NCBI GenBank assembly: GCA_964558455.1
Contig: CAZLEE010000085.1
Span: forward strand, 1 to 17,434
Source of the DNA: DASRLE01 sp964558455
GTDB lineage: Bacteria > Verrucomicrobiota > Verrucomicrobiia > Limisphaerales > Palsa-1400
Direction: 5' to 3'
Length of the DNA: 17,434 nucleotides
Position numbers and translations under genes: made by a program. Under the pieces are notes generated by a model. The model ran no database searches and had not been told where the DNA came from. It worked only from the letters and a program-made list of their open reading frames with translations. Positions 7,624 through 14,974 of the stretch are shown here, piece after piece; positions within the stretch are counted from its first letter, which is position 1; every line of letters starts with the position of its first letter.

Positions 7624-7651
7624 TTGACCGGGCCGGGCATTGCGGTAAGCT
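7624..7651 (+). promoter_or_regulatory. Candidate promoter giving a leaderless transcript for the LysM gene
   Basis: TTGACC (7624-7629) and TAAGCT (7646-7651) are 16 bases apart, in the 82-base gap after the GHL10 gene. The ATG at 7659 lies 7 bases past the -10 box, where transcription should start, so the message would have no 5' leader. No ribosome-binding site is visible, which agrees with this. Confidence 0.4.
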
Positions 7652-7658
7652 GGATTCT

Positions 7659-8381
7659 ATGCGTTTGCGGGGGATTGGACACAGTTTGATTTTGGTGATG
7701 CTGCTGGGCTGCCTTGGCGGCTGTTTCCCGGGGGGCGGTCGTTTGGATGAGGAGCAGGATTCCCATTTTCAGCGCGGACGCAACCTGGCGGGAGGGCAGG
7801 ATTTCAATGGCGCCGCCCAGGAATTCGAGACGGCCCTGGAAAACAATCCCCGCTCAGCTGCGGCCCATTTTGAACTGGGCTGGCTCTGCGACACCAAGCT
7901 GAACGATCCGGCGGCGGCAGTTTACCATTACGAGCAACATTTGCGGTTGCAACCTGATTCGCCACGCTCGGCTTTGGTGCAGGAACGCATCCGGGGATGC
8001 AAACAGCAACTGGCCAACAGCGAATTTCCCCTGCCCAACACCCGGAATTTGCAGAAGGATGTGGATCGACTGAACGCGGAAAATCAAACGCTCAAACAAC
8101 AATTGGAAGCGCTCAAGACCCAACTGGCCTACGCCATCGGCGCAAGCCAGGGACGGACCGAGCCGGCCCGCTACACGGCGTCCCCGGGCGCGACGACAAC
8201 GGCGGTGCCGCGTCCGGGCGCGCCGGCGGCGGGCCGCACGCGGGTTCATATCGTCCAAGCCCATGAAACCCTCATGACCATCGCGGCCCAATACGGCGTC
8301 AAAGTCAGCAACATCCTGGCCGCCAACCCGCAGGTTAACCCGAAACGGCTGCGTATCGGCCAGAGCCTGAACGTGCCCTGA
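7659..8381 (+). CDS. Lipoprotein with TPR repeats, coiled coil and C-terminal LysM domain
   Basis: A 240-residue envelope protein. The N-terminus is a lipoprotein signal with two possible lipobox cysteines, LLGC18 and LGGC22. Residues about 35-110 form two or so TPR-like repeats (FNGAAQEFETALENNP, then DPAAAVYHYEQHLRLQP). Residues about 128-158 (DVDRLNAENQTLKQQLEALK) are a heptad-type coiled coil. A Pro/Ala/Thr-rich linker follows, and residues 197-240 are a LysM domain (HIVQAHETLMTIAAQYGVKV ... LRIGQSLNVP), a peptidoglycan-binding module. The likely place is the inner face of the outer membrane, bridging to peptidoglycan. The next gene starts within 6 bases of its stop, and an ABC ATPase follows, so the three probably work together. 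The precise role is unknown. Confidence 0.85.
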   Translation: MRLRGIGHSLILVMLLGCLGGCFPGGGRLDEEQDSHFQRGRNLAGGQDFNGAAQEFETALENNPRSAAAHFELGWLCDTKLNDPAAAVYHYEQHLRLQPDSPRSALVQERIRGCKQQLANSEFPLPNTRNLQKDVDRLNAENQTLKQQLEALKTQLAYAIGASQGRTEPARYTASPGATTTAVPRPGAPAAGRTRVHIVQAHETLMTIAAQYGVKVSNILAANPQVNPKRLRIGQSLNVP

Positions 8382-8386
8382 ATGTG

Positions 8387-9214
8387 ATGCGATCCCGGAT
8401 TTTTTTTGTGGCGATAGCGGTGTTCTGGGTGGTGATGGATGTTTTATTGTGGCGCTCGCAATCGGCGTCGCACAGCAAGATCGGCAGCGCGATTCCGGTG
8501 GAAGTGGTCTGGAACAAAATCCTGACCGCGCCGGATAATTCGTCGCTCGAAATATACGACCACGACAAGAAGATCGGATTCTGCCAATGGACGGCGATAG
8601 TGGGGAACGTGACCCAGGCGCTGAATGAGAGTCTGGCCGAGGATTATGCGCCGGATAAGAAGGTGGCGCTGCCGAGCGGATACGCGCTGAACCTGGATGG
8701 AAACACGACGATCATGGGCGCCGACCGGGCGCGGTTTGACCTGAATCTGCGCCTGGGGGCCGACCAGACATGGCAGGATTTTCATCTGTCGGCGAAGATG
8801 AAGTTGATGTCATGGGACATCCACGCCGTGGAGGCGACGCAGAAAATCATGGTGAAATTCACCGGGGATAACGGGACATGGCAGCGCGTGTTGAAATTTT
8901 CGGAGTTGCAACATCCGGAGGCGTTGCTGGGGGAAATCATGGGCGCGGACATGCCGGCAATAACAGGTCTGACGGGTCTGGGTCTGGGCATGGCGCCGGG
9001 AGCGGGATCGATTTCCAACGCCGTGGCCACCCTGCACTGGGACGCGCACGAGGATTGGATGCGGTTTGGACATTCCCGGGTGCAGGTTTACCGGGTGGAA
9101 ACGCGGATTTTGGGGCAGCCCCTGTATCTGTTCACGAGCCGGGTGGGGGAAATACTCTGGGTGGAAGGCCCCAATAAATTGACCTTGCGTAACGAAGCGT
9201 TCAGTCACTTTTAA
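8387..9214 (+). CDS. Hypothetical single-pass membrane-anchored protein between LysM lipoprotein and ABC ATPase
   Basis: I do not recognise a family in this protein of about 275 residues. The N-terminus (MRSR, then FFVAIAVFWVVMDVLLW) is an uncleaved anchor or signal, and the rest looks exported and beta-rich, with many alternating polar and hydrophobic stretches. Central features are WNKILTAPDNSSLEIYDHDK, IGFCQW and a glycine-rich loop, ITGLTGLGLGMAPGAGS. GTG at 8384 precedes the ATG at 8387 and is an equally possible start. The gene begins only 5 bases after the LysM stop and ends 4 bases before the ABC ATPase start, so coupling is likely. From context it could be a periplasmic partner of the ABC protein or an envelope assembly factor; nothing in the sequence proves either. 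Confidence 0.75.
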   Translation: MRSRIFFVAIAVFWVVMDVLLWRSQSASHSKIGSAIPVEVVWNKILTAPDNSSLEIYDHDKKIGFCQWTAIVGNVTQALNESLAEDYAPDKKVALPSGYALNLDGNTTIMGADRARFDLNLRLGADQTWQDFHLSAKMKLMSWDIHAVEATQKIMVKFTGDNGTWQRVLKFSELQHPEALLGEIMGADMPAITGLTGLGLGMAPGAGSISNAVATLHWDAHEDWMRFGHSRVQVYRVETRILGQPLYLFTSRVGEILWVEGPNKLTLRNEAFSHF

Positions 9215-9218
9215 AATC

Positions 9219-9986
9219 ATGATCGAACTGGATCATCTCACAAAAAAATTCGGCGACCTGGTGGCGGTGGACGATGTGACCCTGCGCGTCGCGCGCGGCG
9301 AGTTTTTCGCCGTGCTCGGCCCCAACGCGGCCGGCAAAACCACCCTGATCCGGGTGCTGGCGGGTTTGCTCAAGCCCGGCGCCGGCACGGCCAAAGTGGC
9401 GGGTTACAATGTGCAAACGGACGCATTGGAAGCGCGCCGCCGTCTGGCCTACGTGCCGGATTTCCCGTTTCTCTACGAGAAACTGACCGCGCTGGAATTT
9501 CTGCGTTTCACGGGGCAGATTTTCCAGATGAGCGAGGAGCGCATCCAGGCGGCCAGCCGCGAGCTGATCCCGCGCTTTCATCTTGACGACTTTGTCCACA
9601 AACCGATCGAGGGTCTGTCCCACGGAACGCGCCAGCGGGTGGCGATAGTGTCCGCGCTGCTGCACGATCCGGAAGTCCTTATTATTGACGAGCCAATGGT
9701 GGGATTGGACCCGCAGCACGCCCGGGTGGTGAAGGATGTTTTGAAGGAACGCACCCGGCAGGGAGTGACGGTTTTCCTTTCCACCCACCAATTATCCATT
9801 GCCGAGGAAATGGCCGACCGCATCGGCATCATGCATCAAGGCCGCATGGTGGCGGTGGGGACGCGCGAAGAATTGCGCCGCCGTTCCGGCGAGGCCGGTC
9901 CATTGGAGGATGTGTTTTTATCCCTGACGGCGGACACGCCGCCCGCGCCGGGAGCAAAGCTGGATAACAAATCAGGCCGGTCTTGA
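9219..9986 (+). CDS. ABC transporter ATP-binding protein
   Basis: A 255-residue single nucleotide-binding domain of the ABC-2/CcmA-like type. Walker A is GPNAAGKTT (34-42), the signature is the variant LSHGTRQR (133-140) instead of LSGGQ, Walker B is LIIDEP with D157/E158, and the switch histidine is H190 in STHQ. These residues fit an active ATPase. The last 30 residues are a Pro/Ala-rich tail. No membrane permease gene follows: a hairpin terminator overlaps its stop codon and the next gene is on the other strand. The permease is therefore elsewhere, or the unknown membrane-anchored protein just upstream, 4 bases away, is a non-standard partner. Such ATPases often serve drug, lipid or polysaccharide export; the substrate cannot be read here. 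Confidence 0.93.
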   Translation: MIELDHLTKKFGDLVAVDDVTLRVARGEFFAVLGPNAAGKTTLIRVLAGLLKPGAGTAKVAGYNVQTDALEARRRLAYVPDFPFLYEKLTALEFLRFTGQIFQMSEERIQAASRELIPRFHLDDFVHKPIEGLSHGTRQRVAIVSALLHDPEVLIIDEPMVGLDPQHARVVKDVLKERTRQGVTVFLSTHQLSIAEEMADRIGIMHQGRMVAVGTREELRRRSGEAGPLEDVFLSLTADTPPAPGAKLDNKSGRS

Positions 9987-9997
9987 GGACCGGCCTG
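9973..9997. terminator. Hairpin terminator overlapping the ABC stop codon
   Basis: A perfect 10-bp stem, CAGGCCGGTC (9973-9982) with GACCGGCCTG (9988-9997), and a 5-base loop that contains the TGA of the ABC gene (9984-9986). On the plus strand it is followed by GTGTTTT; on the minus strand by ATTTGTT. It probably terminates both the LysM-ABC unit and the convergent PEP-CTERM gene. Confidence 0.75.
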
Positions 9998-10023
9998 GTG
10001 TTTTAAGACTGGCTTTGGGCTTA

Positions 10024-10839
10024 TCAGGCCGTTTGCCGCTTGCGCAGAATCCGCAGGGCGCTGGCGCCAAACGGGAGCAGCATCGACATGCCCGCGATGA
10101 TGGTGGCCGGTTCAGGCACCGGGGTGCCGAGATCCATGGTGACGGCGCCGCTGGCATCACCGTATGTATAGTCGCCGGTCAAGTCGTAAGAGCCGGGCAC
10201 ATTATTTGCGAGATCATAGTCGATGATCTGCTGATAGGTCGCGGTAGGATCGCCGGGAATGTCACCCGCATAAGCAGCGGGGGCGTTGCCATGTATGGCG
10301 ATGATTTCATTGACCAGTGTGGTGGCGGGGCCGCTGGTAACAAGCGTGACCGAGCCGTCGGCATTTTCAATGATTCCGATGTTGTTTACGCTATACGTCA
10401 GGCTGCCTGTTGCCCATGTGTTTCCAAGAAAGTTCCCTGCGTCGCTACTCGTGGTGGTGAAGCCGAGGTTGGCTATACTGATGCTGGGCGCACCGCTGCC
10501 GCCATTGATCAGGCCAACAAAAGATGCCCGATTGCCCAACTCGTTTGCGTAGGCTCCTGTCGGATTTGCCTGCCCCAACCAGGAGGGGAAACCAGTCACG
10601 AGGTTGTCTGCGGTGGGTAACGGGCTGTTCACGGCGTTGAATTGAGTGGGGCCGGCCGCGCCGTACGAAGCCAAGCTGTTTTGCATGGCGTCGGCAGCAT
10701 TGGCAATCCAAGCGTCATAGGACGGTGAACCATAGGCATTCGGGGCCAAGGTTGCATCTACGGTGATGGAGACGTCCGAAGAAGCGCTGGCGCTTATCGC
10801 GGCGGTCAAACCAATAGCGAATAGTAATGTTTTTTTTAT
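10024..10839 (-). CDS. PEP-CTERM sorting-domain protein with a non-canonical start
   Basis: An exported protein of about 271 residues ending in a PEP-CTERM tail: VPEPAT at 241-246, a hydrophobic segment, then the basic RKRQ end. Such tails are processed by exosortase, which is not in this window. The body is Ala/Gly/Ser/Asn-rich and resembles secreted extracellular-matrix proteins. The N-terminal signal peptide reads KKTLLFAIGLTAAISASA, but in frame it is preceded by ATA (10837-10839) and ATC (10840-10842), then TAA stops; there is no ATG or GTG. The first standard alternative start is TTG at 10807-10809, which would cut off most of the signal peptide. I therefore set the start at ATA, as either a rare AUA/AUC start or a start-codon loss. 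Tandem stops (TGA, TAA) close the gene. It is preceded by a structured leader and shares a terminator with the ABC gene. Confidence 0.7.
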   Translation of the reverse strand: MKKTLLFAIGLTAAISASASSDVSITVDATLAPNAYGSPSYDAWIANAADAMQNSLASYGAAGPTQFNAVNSPLPTADNLVTGFPSWLGQANPTGAYANELGNRASFVGLINGGSGAPSISIANLGFTTTSSDAGNFLGNTWATGSLTYSVNNIGIIENADGSVTLVTSGPATTLVNEIIAIHGNAPAAYAGDIPGDPTATYQQIIDYDLANNVPGSYDLTGDYTYGDASGAVTMDLGTPVPEPATIIAGMSMLLPFGASALRILRKRQTA

Positions 10840-10853
10840 GATTTATTAATTTT

Positions 10854-10902
10854 CGGCCATCACGGAAAGCCGGCTTCTGCACACATCCCAAGCCAGAAGC
10901 CG
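10854..10902 (-). promoter_or_regulatory. Structured 5' leader of the PEP-CTERM gene
   Basis: A perfect 9-bp inverted repeat, CGGCTTCTG (10871-10879) with CAGAAGCCG (10894-10902), encloses a 14-base loop. A second pairing, CGGC (10854-10857) with GCCG (10869-10872), shares two bases with the first stem, so the two are partly exclusive. The structure sits 30-60 bases upstream of the coding frame. I found no clear match to a known riboswitch. Confidence 0.45.
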
Positions 10903-10954
10903 CTCGCACGAGACAGCCAGTCGGTTGCCTGACGTTTAAGTAAGCAGTTATTTT

Positions 10955-10984
10955 TGCATAAGAAGCAGGGGAGCGTCTATCCAA
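10955..10984 (-). promoter_or_regulatory. Candidate promoter of the PEP-CTERM gene with an overlapping palindrome
   Basis: Read on the minus strand, TTGGAT (10979-10984) and TATGCA (10955-10960) are 18 bases apart, which would give a leader of about 110 bases. The perfect palindrome CCAATATTGG (10981-10990) overlaps the -35 box and could be an operator. Called by eye. Confidence 0.3.
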
Positions 10985-11007
10985 TATTGGGACATGTTTG
11001 TACGCAT

Positions 11008-11036
11008 TTGAGGCAGATTCTGAGTAAAACTATTCA
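11008..11036 (+). promoter_or_regulatory. Candidate promoter for pyrD
   Basis: TTGAGG (11008-11013) and TATTCA (11031-11036) are separated by 17 bases and point at pyrD, leaving about 170 bases of leader. It is back to back with the PEP-CTERM promoter. Between here and 11215 I see no gene and no recognisable leader RNA. Confidence 0.3.
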
Positions 11037-11215
11037 GCTATAAGCACCTTGGGTGGCCAAAAAATCGGAAAATGTCAAAAACTGCATGCGAGGGGGCGGC
11101 GGGGTGAAACTTGAATCCTTATCCCGATTCATAAACCGGCCGGCCGGGGAGGGAGGGGAATGTTTGCCATCGGATTTGGCTTTCACGGCGCGACGTTCCG
11201 GGATACCCCTTTCCG

Positions 11216-12319
11216 GTGAGTTGGTTTTATCGTCGCATTATCCGGCCCGCGCTTTTTGCGCAGGATGCCGAAAAGATTCATGATCGAACCATGCGCGCTT
11301 TGGGCATGGTCAGTCGCAGCGCCTTGTTGGGAAAGTTGACGCGGTCGCTCTATGGCGCGCCGTCATTGCCGGTGGAATTGTTCGGGTTGAAATTCCCCAA
11401 TCCGGTCGGCCTGGCTGCGGGCTTGGATAAATTGGGCGCGGCCGTGCCGGCGTGGGCGTCGCTGGGGTTTGGCTTTTCCGAGTTGGGCTGCGTGACCGCG
11501 CTGGCGCAGCCGGGCAATCCGTCCCCGCGCCTCTTTCGCGCCATTGCCGATGAAGCGATTGTCAATGCCATGGGATTTAACAACGATGGCGCCGCCGCCA
11601 TGGCTGAGGCTCTGGCCGGATGGAAACGGCGCGGCTTGTGGCCCGATCATCCGGTGGGGATGAATCTGGGCAAATCAAAAATCACGCCGCTCGAAATCGC
11701 GGCGGGCGATTATGCCGAGTCGTTCCGCTTGTTGCGTCCGTATGTGGATTTTTTTGTGGTCAATGTCAGCTCGCCGAACACGCCCGACTTGCGCCGGCTG
11801 CAAGACAAGGCGGCCCTGGATCAAATCCTGGCCGCGCTTCAGGAGTCCAACACCGGTTCCCGTCCCGCGCCCATTCTGGTCAAGGTGGCGCCGGACCTTT
11901 CGTTTGAGGCGTTGGACGAGATTTTGCAATTGGCGGGGCCGCGGCGGCTGGCCGGAATTGTCGCCACCAACACCACCATCACCCGTCCGCAAACGACGGA
12001 TGCTTTTCTGCAAGGCGTTTATGCCCATTCAGGCGGTTTGAGCGGACGGCCCTTGCGCCAGCGCAGCACGGAAGTGATCCGTCATCTTTACACCCAAAGC
12101 GCGGGCGCGGTGCCCATTATCGGGGTGGGCGGAATTTTCGACGCGGCGGATGCCTGGGAGAAAATCACGGCGGGCGCGTCCCTGCTCCAGATTTACACCG
12201 GCATGATTTACCGGGGGCCGGGCGCGGCGCGGGAAATTGTTTGCGGCCTGAAAACGCGCCTGGCGGAAGCGGGTTTCACCCGGTTGTCGCAAGCGGTCGG
12301 AATAGGACATAAGTATTGA
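11216..12319 (+). CDS. pyrD: Dihydroorotate dehydrogenase (quinone), class 2
   Basis: A 367-residue FMN enzyme that oxidises dihydroorotate to orotate in pyrimidine synthesis and passes electrons to quinone at the membrane. The N-terminus MSWFYRRIIRPALFAQDAEK is the amphipathic class 2 extension. FMN/substrate residues are seen in AAGLDK (67-72, K72), PRLFRAIADEAIVNAMGFNN, VNVSSPNTPDLRRLQ (182-196, with the class 2 catalytic serine at S185/S186), NTTITRP and VGGI. The start is GTG at 11216; homology begins at the first residues, so I keep it. The zinc-ribbon gene begins 10 bases after its stop. No other pyrimidine gene is nearby. No damage is visible. Confidence 0.95.
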   Translation: MSWFYRRIIRPALFAQDAEKIHDRTMRALGMVSRSALLGKLTRSLYGAPSLPVELFGLKFPNPVGLAAGLDKLGAAVPAWASLGFGFSELGCVTALAQPGNPSPRLFRAIADEAIVNAMGFNNDGAAAMAEALAGWKRRGLWPDHPVGMNLGKSKITPLEIAAGDYAESFRLLRPYVDFFVVNVSSPNTPDLRRLQDKAALDQILAALQESNTGSRPAPILVKVAPDLSFEALDEILQLAGPRRLAGIVATNTTITRPQTTDAFLQGVYAHSGGLSGRPLRQRSTEVIRHLYTQSAGAVPIIGVGGIFDAADAWEKITAGASLLQIYTGMIYRGPGAAREIVCGLKTRLAEAGFTRLSQAVGIGHKY

Positions 12320-12328
12320 ACATGCCTC

Positions 12329-12817
12329 ATGCCAATCTACGAATTCGCCTGTCCCAAGTGCCGGAGGATATTTAGTTTTCTGGCCAAAAGTTCGCAACCA
12401 GGCCGTCTGCCGGTCTGCCCGAAATGCGGTCATCGCAAAATGACCAGGCAGCTCAGCGCGTTCGCCATGCCCCGCGGTGTGCCGGAACCGTCCGCCGCCG
12501 GCAGCGGGCCGGAGCCTGGCCCGGACGACGCGCGCATGATGCGGGCCATGGCCGAGATGGAACGGGACATGGGGCACATGGACGAAAATAATCCGAAGCA
12601 CATGGCCCACATGCTGAAAAAAATGAAGGACCTCATGCCCGCCGGAAGCATGCCCAAGGAAATGGACGTTGCCATCAAGAGATTGGAGGCGGGCGAGGAC
12701 CCGGAAAAAATCGAGGCGGACATGGGCGACATCTTCGGGGACGCCATGGGCGGCGAGGAGGGCGGGGCCGGACCTTGCGGCGGATACAGCCATGATGCGG
12801 GGTTGTACGATTACTGA
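12329..12817 (+). CDS. FmdB-family zinc-ribbon protein with a long Met-rich C-terminal extension
   Basis: A 162-residue protein. Residues 1-45 are an FmdB-type zinc ribbon: MPIYEFACPKC with C8 and C11, then CPKCG with C30 and C33, giving four zinc ligands. FmdB domains are usually regulatory or of unknown function. The remaining 115 residues are unusual: a Pro/Gly linker, then about 60 residues rich in Met, Asp, Glu and His (for example RMMRAMAEMERDMGHMDENN and KHMAHMLKKMKDL), likely helical, and a Gly-rich end with GPCGG. The Met/His content could bind metal, but that is speculation. It starts 10 bases after pyrD and overlaps the convergent histidine kinase by 7 bases. Confidence 0.75.
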   Translation: MPIYEFACPKCRRIFSFLAKSSQPGRLPVCPKCGHRKMTRQLSAFAMPRGVPEPSAAGSGPEPGPDDARMMRAMAEMERDMGHMDENNPKHMAHMLKKMKDLMPAGSMPKEMDVAIKRLEAGEDPEKIEADMGDIFGDAMGGEEGGAGPCGGYSHDAGLYDY

Positions 12818-14205
12818 ACCGGGTCGGTCGGCAGCACGATGGTGAATTCCGCGCCTTTTCCCGGCTCGCTGGCGACGGTGACCGTGCCGTGATGGGCTTG
12901 GACCACGGCCCGCACCACGCTCAACCCCAAACCCAATCCCCGTTGCGACCGGCTTTTGTCCCCCCGGTAGAGCCGGTCCCAGATTCTGCCCTGTTCGGCG
13001 GGGGGTATTCCCATGCCGGTATCCTTGAAGCGCACGGTGGCGCGGCCATCGGCGCGGCTGGCGGAGAGGATGACGGCGCCGCCTTCGTCCGTATATTTGA
13101 TTGCATTGTCAAGCAGGTTGCCGAAAGCCTGGCGCATGCGGTCCGGATCGACCGCCGCCTCGCAATGCTCCGGCAATTCGGCGGTCACGCTTATTTTTTT
13201 CTCCTCGGCGACGTATTGATAAATCTCGGCCACTTCGCGGATGAGGCGGCACAAATCGAACGGTTGCCGGTTCAGCCGCAGGGTGCCGGCCTCGGCCTCG
13301 GCAATATCCATCAAGGTGGCCAGCATGCTTAAAACGCGTTCGGATTCCTCCACGCAATCCGCCAAAGCCTCGCGCGCGGCGGCGGGTTCGGTGTTCTGGC
13401 GCAGGGCCAGTTCGGCGGAGGCGCGCAGCCGCGTCAGGGGGGTGCGCAAATCGTGGGCCACATTGTCCATGGATTCGCGCATGGCGCGGATGAGGGACTG
13501 GTTGCGATCGAGCAAGGCGTTGAGCAGGCGCACCATTTCGTCCAATTCATCGCGGGAGAGGCGGGTGGGGACGCGGGCGTCGAGATTGCCGGTGCTCAGG
13601 ATGTTGCGGGCGGTGGCGACGATCTGCCGGACGGGCAGGAGGGCGCGATGGGCGAAGAAGCTGCCCGCCATCAACCCGAACAGCACGACTATGGTGGAAA
13701 TGGGGAGAATGGTCCGGCGCACCGGTTCCCAAAGCAAATCGCGGTTGCTCGTGCTGCGTCCGACGACGAGGACGGCGCCGCCGGGCATTTGCGCCTTGGC
13801 GAAGGCGAAATCCTTCTCGGTGTTCTTGGGCACGCGGTTGATTTCAAACTGGCGCAACTCCATTCCGCCCGGCTGCAATCTGAATCCCAGCCATTCGTCC
13901 GGCACGAAGATCGGGCGGGTGTAGTGGGGGCTGATTAAATTGACGTAGAAGGATTTTTCGGACGCAGGGTTGTTTTCCTGCAAGGCGGTCGCGCTTAAAG
14001 CCCCCTCGCCGCCGGCTTCGTAAACGGCGGCGTATTCCTTGAGCTTGGCCAGGATGATTTCCTGGTCCTTGCCGCGAAACTCGAGGGAGACCAGATAATA
14101 AACCAGGACGAGCAGCGCGGCGGTGCTGACGGCGAAGATGATCGCGTACCAAAGGCTGAGCCGGAAGGCGAAACTGCGCAGGAGATCAGGTTGATTTGAG
14201 GACAT
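12811..14205 (-). CDS. Sensor histidine kinase (HAMP, HisKA, HATPase)
   Basis: A 464-residue membrane kinase. TM1 is at about 15-39, then an extracytoplasmic sensor region to about 165 with no recognised fold, TM2 at about 166-185, and HAMP to about 240. The H-box is VAHDLRTPLTRL with the phospho-histidine at H251. The catalytic domain has an N-box (FGNLLDNAIKYTD), G1 (DTGMGIP) and G2 (RGLGLGLSVV), so all kinase motifs are present. The start at ATG 14203-14205 overlaps the regulator's end by 20 bases, which suggests translational coupling. Layout resembles the CusS/heavy-metal-sensor type, but no metal gene is nearby; the upstream HtrA protease instead suggests envelope stress. The ligand is unknown. 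Confidence 0.93.
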   Translation of the reverse strand: MSSNQPDLLRSFAFRLSLWYAIIFAVSTAALLVLVYYLVSLEFRGKDQEIILAKLKEYAAVYEAGGEGALSATALQENNPASEKSFYVNLISPHYTRPIFVPDEWLGFRLQPGGMELRQFEINRVPKNTEKDFAFAKAQMPGGAVLVVGRSTSNRDLLWEPVRRTILPISTIVVLFGLMAGSFFAHRALLPVRQIVATARNILSTGNLDARVPTRLSRDELDEMVRLLNALLDRNQSLIRAMRESMDNVAHDLRTPLTRLRASAELALRQNTEPAAAREALADCVEESERVLSMLATLMDIAEAEAGTLRLNRQPFDLCRLIREVAEIYQYVAEEKKISVTAELPEHCEAAVDPDRMRQAFGNLLDNAIKYTDEGGAVILSASRADGRATVRFKDTGMGIPPAEQGRIWDRLYRGDKSRSQRGLGLGLSVVRAVVQAHHGTVTVASEPGKGAEFTIVLPTDPVQ

Positions 14206-14866
14206 AGCCCACCCCGCGAATCGTCTGCAAACGAGTTTTGTCCGGATCGATTTTGGCCCGGAGCCGATGCACCAATACATCAATCACATTGGTTTGCGGA
14301 TCGAAGCTGTAATCGAAGATGTGTTCCAGAATCATTGTTTTGGTGACAGTGCGGCCGGCGTTGCGCATGAGATATTCGAGCAGGGCGAATTCGCGCGTTT
14401 GCAGTTCGATTTTTTCCGCGCCGCGCGTGACTTCGCGTGTCAACAAATCCAGGGAAAGGCCGCCCGCGCTCAGGCGGCTGGGTTCGGCGGCCTGGGTGGC
14501 GCGGCGGATGAGCGCCTGCAACCGCGCGGTCAGTTCGGAAAAAGCGAACGGCTTGGTCAGGTAATCGTCGCCGCCGGCCTGGAGGCCCTTGACGCGATCA
14601 TCCACCCCGGCCTTGGCGCTGAGGAAAATCACCGGGGTGTGGATTTTCCGGCTGCGCAACCGTTGCACCACGCTCAACCCGTCCAGTTTGGGAAGCATGA
14701 TGTCCATGACTGCGGCGTCGTAGGAGGTGGTTTCGGCAAAGGTCAGCGCTTCCTCGCCGTCGGCGCAATGATCGACGGCGAAGCCCGCCTGCTTCAGTCC
14801 CTTCACGATAAAGGAGGCAATTTTGTTGTCATCCTCAACAACCAGAATGCGCATTTCGTTGTCCAT
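14186..14866 (-). CDS. OmpR-family response regulator
   Basis: A 226-residue two-domain regulator. The receiver has acidic E11/D12/D13, phospho-acceptor D55 in VMDIMLPKLDG, S83 in FLSAK and K105 in LTKPF. The C-terminal winged helix (about 130-224) has TREFALLEYLMRNAG, the recognition-helix block NVIDVLVHRLRAKID and the final RGVGYVL. Together they mark an OmpR/PhoB transcription factor of the CusR/CopR type. Met1 or Met5 could start it. Its end overlaps the histidine kinase start by 20 bases, so the kinase is its partner. It lies 108 bases downstream of the DegP-like protease, with a strong hairpin between. No target site is evident, although a 12-bp palindrome sits upstream of the protease. 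Confidence 0.94.
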   Translation of the reverse strand: MDNEMRILVVEDDNKIASFIVKGLKQAGFAVDHCADGEEALTFAETTSYDAAVMDIMLPKLDGLSVVQRLRSRKIHTPVIFLSAKAGVDDRVKGLQAGGDDYLTKPFAFSELTARLQALIRRATQAAEPSRLSAGGLSLDLLTREVTRGAEKIELQTREFALLEYLMRNAGRTVTKTMILEHIFDYSFDPQTNVIDVLVHRLRAKIDPDKTRLQTIRGVGYVLKST

Positions 14867-14927
14867 TGTAATTCAGCCGGGGCGGGGCGCAAAGGAGATT
14901 GCGGCGCTGTTTTTTGTGCGTTAACAC

Positions 14928-14960
14928 TTTCCCGCATCCGATGAGGCCGGATGCGGGAGA
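14928..14960 (-). terminator. Strong intercistronic hairpin between degP-like gene and regulator
   Basis: CCCGCATCCG (14931-14940) pairs perfectly with CGGATGCGGG (14948-14957) around a 7-base loop, and further pairs extend it on both sides. It lies 15 bases after the protease stop. No T-run follows on the minus strand, so it may be a partial terminator or a stability or processing element, not a full stop. Confidence 0.5.
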
Positions 14961-14974
14961 ATGCGGGGCGGCGT

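Noticed and set aside
10861..10940. Cyclic-di-GMP (GEMM-I) riboswitch on the plus strand
   Set aside because: GGAAAGCC and GGTTGCC words appear in the right order, but the 5' GGCAAACC half is missing and the downstream gene would be pyrD.
11038..11062. Sigma-54 promoter for the PEP-CTERM gene
   Set aside because: A TGG...TGC pair exists on the minus strand, but the GG to GC spacing is 11 and not the required 10 bases.
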